Positions 17,416 through 24,352 of a stretch of 64,000 bases of DNA are shown one piece after another. This DNA is from CBDCWQ01 sp965223435 (GTDB lineage Bacteria; Myxococcota; Kuafuiibacteriia; Kuafuiibacteriales; Kuafuiibacteriaceae): assembly GCA_965223435.1 (NCBI GenBank), contig CBDCWQ010000022.1, positions 930,001-994,000 of the forward strand. Reading direction: 5' to 3'. Numbering within the stretch: the stretch's first letter is position 1; the number at the start of each line of letters is the position of its first letter. The translations under genes were made by a program, and so were the position numbers. The notes under the pieces were generated by a model that had not been told where the DNA came from, ran no database searches, and saw only the letters and a list, made by a program, of their open reading frames with translations.

Positions 17416-18435
17416 ATGGACACTCCACGCTCTGCTTGCGGGCTCGTTAGACGCCAGGTTCTCGCCTCACTCACCGCAATAGGGTTGATGGGTTATCTAC
17501 ACCCCGCCGAGGCCGCTACACTGAGGTTGGCCTCGTTGGCGCCCACCGGAAGTCCCTGGGGCCGCTTGATCCGCTCGCTGGCCCGAACCGTCAAAAAGGA
17601 CTCGGAAGGCGCCGTTCAACTCAAATTGTTTTTGGACGGGAAGCTTGGAGACGAATCCAAAGTAGCAAAAAAACTCGGACGCGGGCTAGACGGTGCCTTT
17701 TTGACCGGCCAGGGGATGGGGCTCTTGCTGCCTCTTTTCCGAGTCCAAGAATTGCCATTCTTGGCTGAAAGCTACGAAGAGGCTGACAAAGTCCGAGCAG
17801 TCCTTTGGCCCCTTTTCGAGAAGGCTTTCGAAGCCGACACCAAGTTCAAACTCATGGCCCAGGGCGAAACCGGACTGGTGCATTTGTTCAGTCAGACCTC
17901 CATCACCACCACCGAGGGCCTGCGAAAATCGAAGATCTGGGTATGGGAAGGAGATCACGTTGCTTCGGCCACGCTTAAAACGTTCGGCGTTTCGCCCCAT
18001 CCCTTAGATATTCTTACCGTCGTGCAGCAACTGAAGACCGGCGGCATCAATACGGTCTACGCCAGCCCCGCGGGAGCAGTCGCGCTCGGCTGGACCGGAG
18101 ATCTTCGATACGTTGTCGAACAACCTTTTGCCTACGCCTCCGGTGGCCTCGTGCTCACAAAGCGGGCATGGAAGAAAATCCCTGCACCACAACGGCCGCG
18201 CATCGAGAAAATCATGCAAGCTTTTGGCAAACAGATGATTCAACAAGCCCGAAAGGATAACCAAGCGATCCTTCAGAAGTTGATCGGACCCGGCGGAGGG
18301 CTAAAAAAAGCGAGCATCAACGCCGCTCACTATAAATCTCTCAAAGCCATGGCAGCCCGAGCTTGGCCCCAGCTTGCCGACAAACTCGGTGCCGCCCCGC
18401 TTCTCGCCAAAGCGCGCACCATTGTTGGCAAATGA
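17416..18435 (+). CDS. TRAP transporter solute-binding protein (DctP/TatP family)
   Basis: This is the periplasmic substrate receptor of a TRAP transporter. The 339-aa protein has a signal peptide ending near HPAEA. The family opening is TLRLASLAPTGSPWGRL (residues ~35-51), followed by the usual alternating domain pattern, with GAFLTGQGMG, the conserved YEEADKVRAVLWPL and YVVEQPFAYASGGLVLTKRAW. The substrate is not predictable, though organic acids are typical. It is the first gene of a four-gene operon whose second member encodes a TatT lipoprotein. Its TGA stop overlaps that gene's ATG as ATGA. Confidence 0.9.
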   Translation: MDTPRSACGLVRRQVLASLTAIGLMGYLHPAEAATLRLASLAPTGSPWGRLIRSLARTVKKDSEGAVQLKLFLDGKLGDESKVAKKLGRGLDGAFLTGQGMGLLLPLFRVQELPFLAESYEEADKVRAVLWPLFEKAFEADTKFKLMAQGETGLVHLFSQTSITTTEGLRKSKIWVWEGDHVASATLKTFGVSPHPLDILTVVQQLKTGGINTVYASPAGAVALGWTGDLRYVVEQPFAYASGGLVLTKRAWKKIPAPQRPRIEKIMQAFGKQMIQQARKDNQAILQKLIGPGGGLKKASINAAHYKSLKAMAARAWPQLADKLGAAPLLAKARTIVGK

Positions 18436-19511
18436 CAAAACCGATGGCTCTGTCGCTCAGCGCTTGCCTGCGGGCCCAGGTCATTTTCGCGTTTCTCACT
18501 CTGTGGCTCGTTTCTTGCGGCTTCGTAAGCAAAGCAACCAAAAATGGAATAAAGCCGATCGTCGCCAACACCGTGGAGGCCTTTGTCCAAGAAAGTGACC
18601 TCGAAATCGCGCGCGCGTCGATGCTCGCGAACATGAAGCTGGTAGAAGGCATCGCGAAAAGCTACCCCGATGATCGGGATGTCCTGAACTGGGCAGCCAT
18701 GGTCCGAACCAGCTACGCTTTTGCCTTTTTGCAGGACGAGCTGGAACTCGCCGAACTCGCGTTTTCCGACGATGAGGCTCGCGCGGATGACCTACGGAAA
18801 AGAACCCTGCAAAGCTACGCGCGTGGCCAGGAATTCGCGCTGCAATCGCTCAGACTCAATAAAAACTTCAAAGAGGGCCTCAACGACCAAACCCTTGAAG
18901 CCTGTGATCCCGCACACCTCAAAAGCATCCTCCGATCGCTCACCCAGGAGGACGCGACTTCCCTGTTTTGGCTGAGCTTTGCCTGGGGAGCTCGGCTCCA
19001 GATCGGCATGATTCCCGAAGAAATCACCGCGCTCCCCAAGATTGAGCTGCTGGTTGGGCGCTTGCTCGAAATCGATGAGAAGACGTTCTACGGGATAGGT
19101 CCGAACCTCTTGGCCGGGGTCTTTTACGGATTCCGGACCCGCGCGCTCGGTGGTGACCCCGACCGCGCACTCCACCACTTCCGACGAGCCTCGGAACTCG
19201 GCAAACAACTGCTCCCAAAAACGCTGGCCGCCCAGTATGTGCACGCACAAAAGATGGATGAAGCGCGCTTTGAAAAAGACCTTACTCGAGTCATCTACAG
19301 CGCGTGGCGAGAGGAATACGGCCTTCTAGAAACCTTGGCCAAAAGAAAGGCCTGCCGATTGCTGGCTCATGCAGACGAACTCTTTTTGCGTGAACAGCGC
19401 CCCATACCTCGGGCATGCACCACCTTACTCCGGCCCGCGCCCCTCAGAAGACATGACATCCAATTCCGCGATGAGGCCCAGCTCGACCCACGGCCGCCGC
19501 TCAAACCATGA
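18432..19511 (+). CDS. TatT-family TRAP-associated lipoprotein
   Basis: 359 aa from the ATG at 18432, which overlaps the dctP stop. The signal peptide ends in the lipobox LVSC at about residues 27-30 (VIFAFLTLWLVSCG), so it should be an outer-leaflet or periplasm-facing lipoprotein. The mature part is helical with TPR-like repeats (DVLNWAAMVRTSYAFAFLQDE; LLEIDEKTFYGIGPNLLAGV; DPDRALHHFRRASELGKQLL), matching the TatT component described with a TRAP transporter in Treponema pallidum. TatT is thought to assist substrate delivery to the P protein. It is placed between P and Q genes, which is the diagnostic TPAT arrangement. Confidence 0.85.
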   Translation: MTKPMALSLSACLRAQVIFAFLTLWLVSCGFVSKATKNGIKPIVANTVEAFVQESDLEIARASMLANMKLVEGIAKSYPDDRDVLNWAAMVRTSYAFAFLQDELELAELAFSDDEARADDLRKRTLQSYARGQEFALQSLRLNKNFKEGLNDQTLEACDPAHLKSILRSLTQEDATSLFWLSFAWGARLQIGMIPEEITALPKIELLVGRLLEIDEKTFYGIGPNLLAGVFYGFRTRALGGDPDRALHHFRRASELGKQLLPKTLAAQYVHAQKMDEARFEKDLTRVIYSAWREEYGLLETLAKRKACRLLAHADELFLREQRPIPRACTTLLRPAPLRRHDIQFRDEAQLDPRPPLKP

Positions 19512-20080
19512 CCCAAGCACACGCACCACCCCAGAAGATGCCCACTCAATCTTCGCCCAAACCAAACCCCGACCTTCTTGACCGCCTCGACGGAATTCTC
19601 GCGCGGACGGAAGCCTTATTGGTCGTCGTCATCCTATTTATGATGATCAGTATTTGTTCTGTGCAATTTGCATCCAGAAAATTATTCGATTTTGGCTTCG
19701 AATGGGCCGATACCGTCGTTCGCCACATGGTTCTTTGGCTCGGCTTTGTCGGTGGGGCACTCGCAACCCAAAAAGGGCGACACATCTCCATTGATGCCGT
19801 CTGCCATCTGGTAAGCGCCCAAAGGGCAGCGCAGATCCGTGCACTCACCTCCTGTTTCGCCGTCCTGGTCAGCGTGGTGCTGACCTACGCCTCGGTTCAG
19901 TTCGTTCGGCAAGAGTACGCAGATAACACCAAACTTTTTGCTGACCTTCCCGCGTGGCCGTTTCAAATCGTCATGCCCTGCGCCTTTTTAGCCATCTCGA
20001 TTCACTTCCTCGCCCAAAGCCGAAACCAAGTACGCCGGTTCCGAACCCACAAGAGCAACGAAAATCCGGTGCCAACATGA
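19508..20080 (+). CDS. TRAP transporter small membrane subunit (DctQ/TatQ)
   Basis: 190 aa with four predicted transmembrane helices: LLVVVILFMMISICSVQF, TVVRHMVLWLGFVGGALA, SCFAVLVSVVLTYASVQFV and FQIVMPCAFLAISIHFLA. DctQ helps assemble the P-M complex. FEWADTVVRHMVLWLGFVGG is the usual Q-family signature region. It starts with an ATGA overlap on the TatT gene and ends with an ATGA overlap on dctM, so translation is tightly coupled. Confidence 0.9.
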   Translation: MTQAHAPPQKMPTQSSPKPNPDLLDRLDGILARTEALLVVVILFMMISICSVQFASRKLFDFGFEWADTVVRHMVLWLGFVGGALATQKGRHISIDAVCHLVSAQRAAQIRALTSCFAVLVSVVLTYASVQFVRQEYADNTKLFADLPAWPFQIVMPCAFLAISIHFLAQSRNQVRRFRTHKSNENPVPT

Positions 20081-21342
20081 GCCTGTTGACCGGCCCCATC
20101 TTGGTGCTCGCAGTTCTTGGCCTGCCCCTATTCGCCTCCCTGGCAGGTCTCACCATGCTCGGCTATCACTCAACGGAAACCGATCTTTCTACGCTCATCA
20201 TTGAGATGAGCGGCGTGGCCTCGGCCCCGGCCCTGGTTGCCATTCCGCTGTTCACCTTCGCTGGGTACATCATGGCTGAGTCTCAAACCCCAAACCGATG
20301 GGTAGGCTTGGCGCGCGCCGCGGTCGGTTGGTTGCCGGGGGGACTGGCTATTGTGGCGGTGGTCGCATGTGCCTTCTTTACGGCATTTACGGGCGCTTCC
20401 GGCATCACCATTATCGCACTCGGGGGACTCTTGTTTCCAATTCTGTGCGGCGAAGGCTTCAGCGAGAAATTTGGACTGGGACTCCTCACCGCGGGTGGTT
20501 CCTTAGGGCTCTTGTTTCCGCCGTCTTTGCCCGTGATTCTCTACGCCATTGTCGCGGGCGTCGATGTGGATGGCCTGTTCCGCGCCGCACTCATCCCAGG
20601 AATCCTACTTGTCGCGAGTCTCGGTCTCTACTCCGCTTTCATCGCCATGAAGTCCAAGACCGTGAAACGGGCTCCTTTCACACTCAGTGCGCTTGGGTCT
20701 GCGCTATTCAATGTGCGCTTTGAGCTTCCGATTCCCGGCGTTGTCCTCGCGGGAATTTACGGTGGCTGGCTGACAGTCAACGAGGCCGCAACCGTCACCG
20801 TGTTGATGGTACTGGCGGTGGAGTGCTTCTTTTATCGAGACCTCAGCTTCCGCCGCGATATCCCCGGAATTGCCGTGAAAAGCGCCGTGCTGGTCGGCGC
20901 CATCTTGCTTATTCTGGGCGTCGCCTTGGGTTTTACAAGCTTCTTGGTCCTCGAAGAAGTTCCGGATCGAATGCTGCTTCTGATTCAGGAGAACGTGCAG
21001 TCGCGAACGGCCTTTTTGATAGCCCTCAACGTATTTTTACTGCTGGTTGGGTGCATACTCGACATCTTCAGCGCAATCATCGTGGTCTTGCCGCTGATTT
21101 TGCCGCTGGCGAACGCGTACGACGTAGACCCCCTTCATCTGGGAGTCATTTTCTTGACGAATCTGGAAATCGGCTACCTCACCCCGCCGGTGGGGATGAA
21201 CCTGTTTCTGAGCGCATTCCGATTCAAAAAACCACTGCCGACGCTATACGTCGCAGCGGTTCCGTTCATGATCGTGCTCTTGGCTGTCCTGAGCGTGATC
21301 ACCTACGTGCCACAGCTTTCGCTCTGGCTTGTCTCGAAATGA
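20077..21342 (+). CDS. TRAP transporter large membrane subunit (DctM/TatM)
   Basis: 421 aa, the sodium- or proton-coupled permease subunit with about 12 hydrophobic segments. The start is the ATG at 20077, overlapping the dctQ stop. The longer frame upstream lies over dctQ and is ignored. Characteristic segments are SAPALVAIPLFTFAGYIMAE, FTAFTGASGITIIALGGLLF, GLLTAGGSLGLLFPPSLPV and LEIGYLTPPVGMNLFLSAF. The last has the YLTPPVGMN motif typical of DctM C-termini. Together with the P, T and Q genes it forms a complete TPAT system. A hairpin at 21500 may end the transcript. Confidence 0.93.
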   Translation: MSLLTGPILVLAVLGLPLFASLAGLTMLGYHSTETDLSTLIIEMSGVASAPALVAIPLFTFAGYIMAESQTPNRWVGLARAAVGWLPGGLAIVAVVACAFFTAFTGASGITIIALGGLLFPILCGEGFSEKFGLGLLTAGGSLGLLFPPSLPVILYAIVAGVDVDGLFRAALIPGILLVASLGLYSAFIAMKSKTVKRAPFTLSALGSALFNVRFELPIPGVVLAGIYGGWLTVNEAATVTVLMVLAVECFFYRDLSFRRDIPGIAVKSAVLVGAILLILGVALGFTSFLVLEEVPDRMLLLIQENVQSRTAFLIALNVFLLLVGCILDIFSAIIVVLPLILPLANAYDVDPLHLGVIFLTNLEIGYLTPPVGMNLFLSAFRFKKPLPTLYVAAVPFMIVLLAVLSVITYVPQLSLWLVSK

Positions 21343-21499
21343 TGGACCAAGCCACGCCGACTCTTCATCGGTCCAAGCAGCTCGGAGCACCCGACCCATA
21401 GATGTCGGAGAACGCGCCAAAAGGCGCGAACGCGATGTAGGCTGCCACACTGCGGTCCACCAGACGGGCTCCTGCCCATCTGATTTTCCTTTCGCTTGC

Positions 21500-21519
21500 C
21501 GCTCGGCAAAGGCCGAGCG
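21500..21519. terminator. GC-rich hairpin between convergent genes
   Basis: CGCTCGGC and GCCGAGCG form a perfect 8-bp stem with an AAAG loop. It lies between dctM and the leftward Fis-type HTH gene, the right place for a shared terminator, but neither side has a T-run. Confidence 0.4.
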
Positions 21520-21541
21520 ACCTGCCACATGGCAGAGCCGT

Positions 21542-21934
21542 CTACGGCCGAGCTTCCACTCTGCGCTTTCGGCGACTCTTTTGATACGGCTTCCAGCGAC
21601 TGTCGCGAAGCGGACTGCTCGCGTACTGCTGAACTGACTGCCTACTCGGACCGAACAGTTCAGCTGCCACTGTATAATTGCCCTCTGCCTCTTTAAGGCA
21701 TCGGAGCAATAGCACCTCGCGAAGTTCCTGCAGCAAAGTGTGCGGCTTCATGTCCACGCTCCAAAGCGATTCCGCGGCGCGTTTCACCGCAGCGTTCGCT
21801 TTCTGAGACATGGCCCGTCGCCGCGGCGTTCGGGTCGTTTTCTTAGCGCTTGAACTCGCGCTCGCCCTTACACCCTTGGCTGCAACTTTTTTCGCTGTCC
21901 TTGTTTTTGTTGTCTTTGCTTTGACTCTCGGCAA
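21542..21934 (-). CDS. Fis-type HTH protein with H1-like basic N-terminus
   Basis: 130 aa. The first ~55 residues are Lys/Ala/Arg/Thr rich (KAKTTKTRTAKKVAAKG, SAKKTTRTPRRR), like a histone H1 tail. The C-terminal half has LREVLLLRCLKEAEGNYTVA then AELFGPSRQSVQQY, which matches the Fis-family helix-turn-helix (a GN-x-xx-AAxLxG-R motif). The start is probably the TTG at 21934, preceded by a G-rich stretch about 8 bases upstream. No ATG or GTG lies upstream in frame. It could be a nucleoid-associated protein or local regulator. It sits opposite the TPAT operon and is separated from it by the hairpin. Confidence 0.75.
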   Translation of the reverse strand: MPRVKAKTTKTRTAKKVAAKGVRASASSSAKKTTRTPRRRAMSQKANAAVKRAAESLWSVDMKPHTLLQELREVLLLRCLKEAEGNYTVAAELFGPSRQSVQQYASSPLRDSRWKPYQKSRRKRRVEARP

Positions 21935-22265
21935 CTCGAATGCCCCCCAAAAAGAGATTCTTGCGGTACCCCGGATAACGTTCGTAGGGCTTCACATGAT
22001 TTACTCCACTTCGCAAGCAAGATTCCAATGAAAAAGTGCACACCGACCAAAAATCGTTCATGATGGACTTGCGCCAGCGAACAAACTCCGCGCCAAACTG
22101 AAACAGTGCCGGCCTGACCCCCTGGTCCCAGCCCCAATCCTGATCATCCTTGCGATCCTGGGCGCCTCAGCGCTAAAGGGGATCAAATCAACAGTCAACG
22201 CCCCCGGGCCCCCTGGGTCCATAGGAGCGGGGCGCCGGCTCCAGGCTCGAAACCGAGGGAGAAGC
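21935..22265. other. Divergent intergenic region
   Basis: About 330 bases between the leftward Fis-type HTH gene and acs. No independent gene is convincing. A purine-rich ribosome site (GAGGGAGAA) lies just before the acs start. The promoters of both genes should be here, but I could not place them. Confidence 0.4.
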
Positions 22266-24218
22266 ATGGCCAAGACCATAGAATCAGTACTGGTGGAAGA
22301 TCGGGTTTTTGGGTCACCCGACAAATTCCGGACATCCGCACACATTTCAGACACCGAGACCTACCAGAGACTCCACAAGCAATCCGTGGAAGATCCCGCT
22401 GGATTTTGGGGAGAACAGGCCAAGATTATCCCGTGGTCGACCCCGTTTAAGAAGGTCGTCGAATGGAACGAGCCGTTCGCAAAATGGTTCGTGGGCGGCC
22501 AAACCAACGCCTCCGTGGCCTGTCTGGACCGCCATCTAGAGACCGAACGGAGGAACAAAGCAGCCATTATTTGGGAAGGAGAACCCGGGGATCAGCGTAC
22601 GCTCACCTACGCCCAGCTCCACCGAGAGGTCTGCAAACTGGCCAATGTCCTCACCAAACTGGGGGTCAAGAAGGGCGACAGAGTCGCAATCTATCTTCCC
22701 ATGATTCCAGAGGCCGCAATTGCCATGCTGGGTTGCGCTCGAATCGGCGCCCCGCACAACGTCGTTTTCGGCGGTTTTTCCTCGGAATCCCTTAGAGAAC
22801 GCATCAACGACGCCGGCTGCTCATTTGTCATCACCGCCGATGGCGGCTACCGACGAGGCGACGTCGTCCCCCTCAAAAAAGCGGTCGATGAAGCCCTCGC
22901 AGACGGCGCCTGCCCGACCGTAAAAAGCACGCTGGTTGTGAGGCGCACCAACACCGACATTCAGCTGCAAGAGGGCCGCGACTACGTATGGCAAGACGAA
23001 ATGGGAAAAGCTTCTGGCAAACACGAAGCCGAACCCATGGACGCCGAACACCCCTTATTCATGCTCTATACCTCGGGCTCAACCGGAAAGCCGAAAGGGA
23101 TTCTGCACACGACCGGGGGGTACTTGGTAGGAACGACACTTACTTCAAAGTACATTTTCGACCTTAAGGACGATGACATCTATTGGTGTACCGCAGATGT
23201 GGGCTGGATCACAGGTCACAGCTATATCGTCTACGGGCCGCTGAGCAACGGGGCCACCCAACTCATGTACGAAGGAGCCCCTAACTATCCTGATTTTGGG
23301 CGTCTTTGGGACATGGTCGAACGGCACGGAGTCACCATATTCTATACGGCGCCCACCGCCATCAGGGCATTCATTCGGGCGGGTGACGCCTTTCCGGAGC
23401 AACATGACTTGTCGTCCTTGCGACTGCTGGGCTCGGTGGGAGAGCCCATCAATCCCGAAGCTTGGATGTGGTATCACCGAACGATCGGACAAGAGCGCTG
23501 TCCCATTGTGGACACCTGGTGGCAGACCGAAACCGGGGGCATCATGATCTCACCCCTGCCCGGTGTCACCGCAACCAAGCCGGGAAGCGCCACCCTGCCC
23601 TTCTTTGGTGTCGACGCGGAGGTGGTCCGTGAAGACGGCACGCCCTGCGACGCCAACGAAGGAGGCCTTTTGGTGGTTCGAAAGCCGTGGCCATCGATGC
23701 TGCGGACCATCTACGGGGACGACCAGCGGTACAAAGACACCTATTGGTCCAAAATCAAAGGCTACTACTTCGCCGGAGACAGCGCCCGGCGCGACAAGGA
23801 TGGCTACTTTTGGATCATGGGCCGCATGGACGACGTATTGAACGTTTCGGGCCACCGGCTGGGGACAGCCGAGGTCGAAAGCGCCCTCGTGCAGCACGCC
23901 CTGGTGGCCGAGGCAGCAGTGGTCGGGCGCCCCCACGAAATCAAAGGACAGGGCATAGTGGCATTCGTTACCCTCAAATCCGACGCGACCCCGTCGGGTG
24001 AGATCCGAGAGAACCTAAGGGATCACGTCGCAAAAGTGATCGGCCCGATCGCGAAGCCTGATGACATTCGCTTGGCCGATGCTTTGCCGAAAACCAGATC
24101 CGGGAAAATCATGCGTCGACTCCTCAAAGACATCGCATCCGGGGAAACACCGAGAGGTGACACCACCACCCTCGAAGACCTCTCGGTTCTGGCGAAGCTC
24201 AGCGAACCGGCTGGGTAA
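22266..24218 (+). CDS. acs: Acetyl-CoA synthetase
   Basis: 650 aa, the normal length. The enzyme makes acetyl-CoA from acetate, ATP and CoA through an acetyl-adenylate. It shows the ANL-family A3 motif YTSGSTGKPKGI (about residues 264-275), the A5-like DTWWQTETGG, and YFAGDSARRDKDGYFWIMGR. The C-terminal catalytic lysine sits in PKTRSGKIMRR (K614), the site acetylated for regulation in other bacteria. A good ribosome site (GAGGGAGAAGC) precedes the ATG. No frameshift. It stands alone between the HTH protein and the FrzS-like protein. Confidence 0.95.
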   Translation: MAKTIESVLVEDRVFGSPDKFRTSAHISDTETYQRLHKQSVEDPAGFWGEQAKIIPWSTPFKKVVEWNEPFAKWFVGGQTNASVACLDRHLETERRNKAAIIWEGEPGDQRTLTYAQLHREVCKLANVLTKLGVKKGDRVAIYLPMIPEAAIAMLGCARIGAPHNVVFGGFSSESLRERINDAGCSFVITADGGYRRGDVVPLKKAVDEALADGACPTVKSTLVVRRTNTDIQLQEGRDYVWQDEMGKASGKHEAEPMDAEHPLFMLYTSGSTGKPKGILHTTGGYLVGTTLTSKYIFDLKDDDIYWCTADVGWITGHSYIVYGPLSNGATQLMYEGAPNYPDFGRLWDMVERHGVTIFYTAPTAIRAFIRAGDAFPEQHDLSSLRLLGSVGEPINPEAWMWYHRTIGQERCPIVDTWWQTETGGIMISPLPGVTATKPGSATLPFFGVDAEVVREDGTPCDANEGGLLVVRKPWPSMLRTIYGDDQRYKDTYWSKIKGYYFAGDSARRDKDGYFWIMGRMDDVLNVSGHRLGTAEVESALVQHALVAEAAVVGRPHEIKGQGIVAFVTLKSDATPSGEIRENLRDHVAKVIGPIAKPDDIRLADALPKTRSGKIMRRLLKDIASGETPRGDTTTLEDLSVLAKLSEPAG

Positions 24219-24352
24219 AGACCCCGTCTGACGGCGGTCCTGGTGTGGTCTGTAATCCTACCTTGGGCCGCCGCCCACCTACAGCAGACCTCGCGCCGTT
24301 TGACCACATCCTAGGGGCCGGCCACACTCGAGGGGGACGTCTTTAGGGCACC

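Noticed and set aside
17372..17428. Start of the H1-like gene at the upstream ATG (17428)
   Set aside because: It would overlap the divergent dctP start by 13 bp and leave no promoter room.
21500..21519. Strong intrinsic terminator claim
   Set aside because: Stem is good but no T-run follows on either strand, so only a low-confidence terminator is listed.
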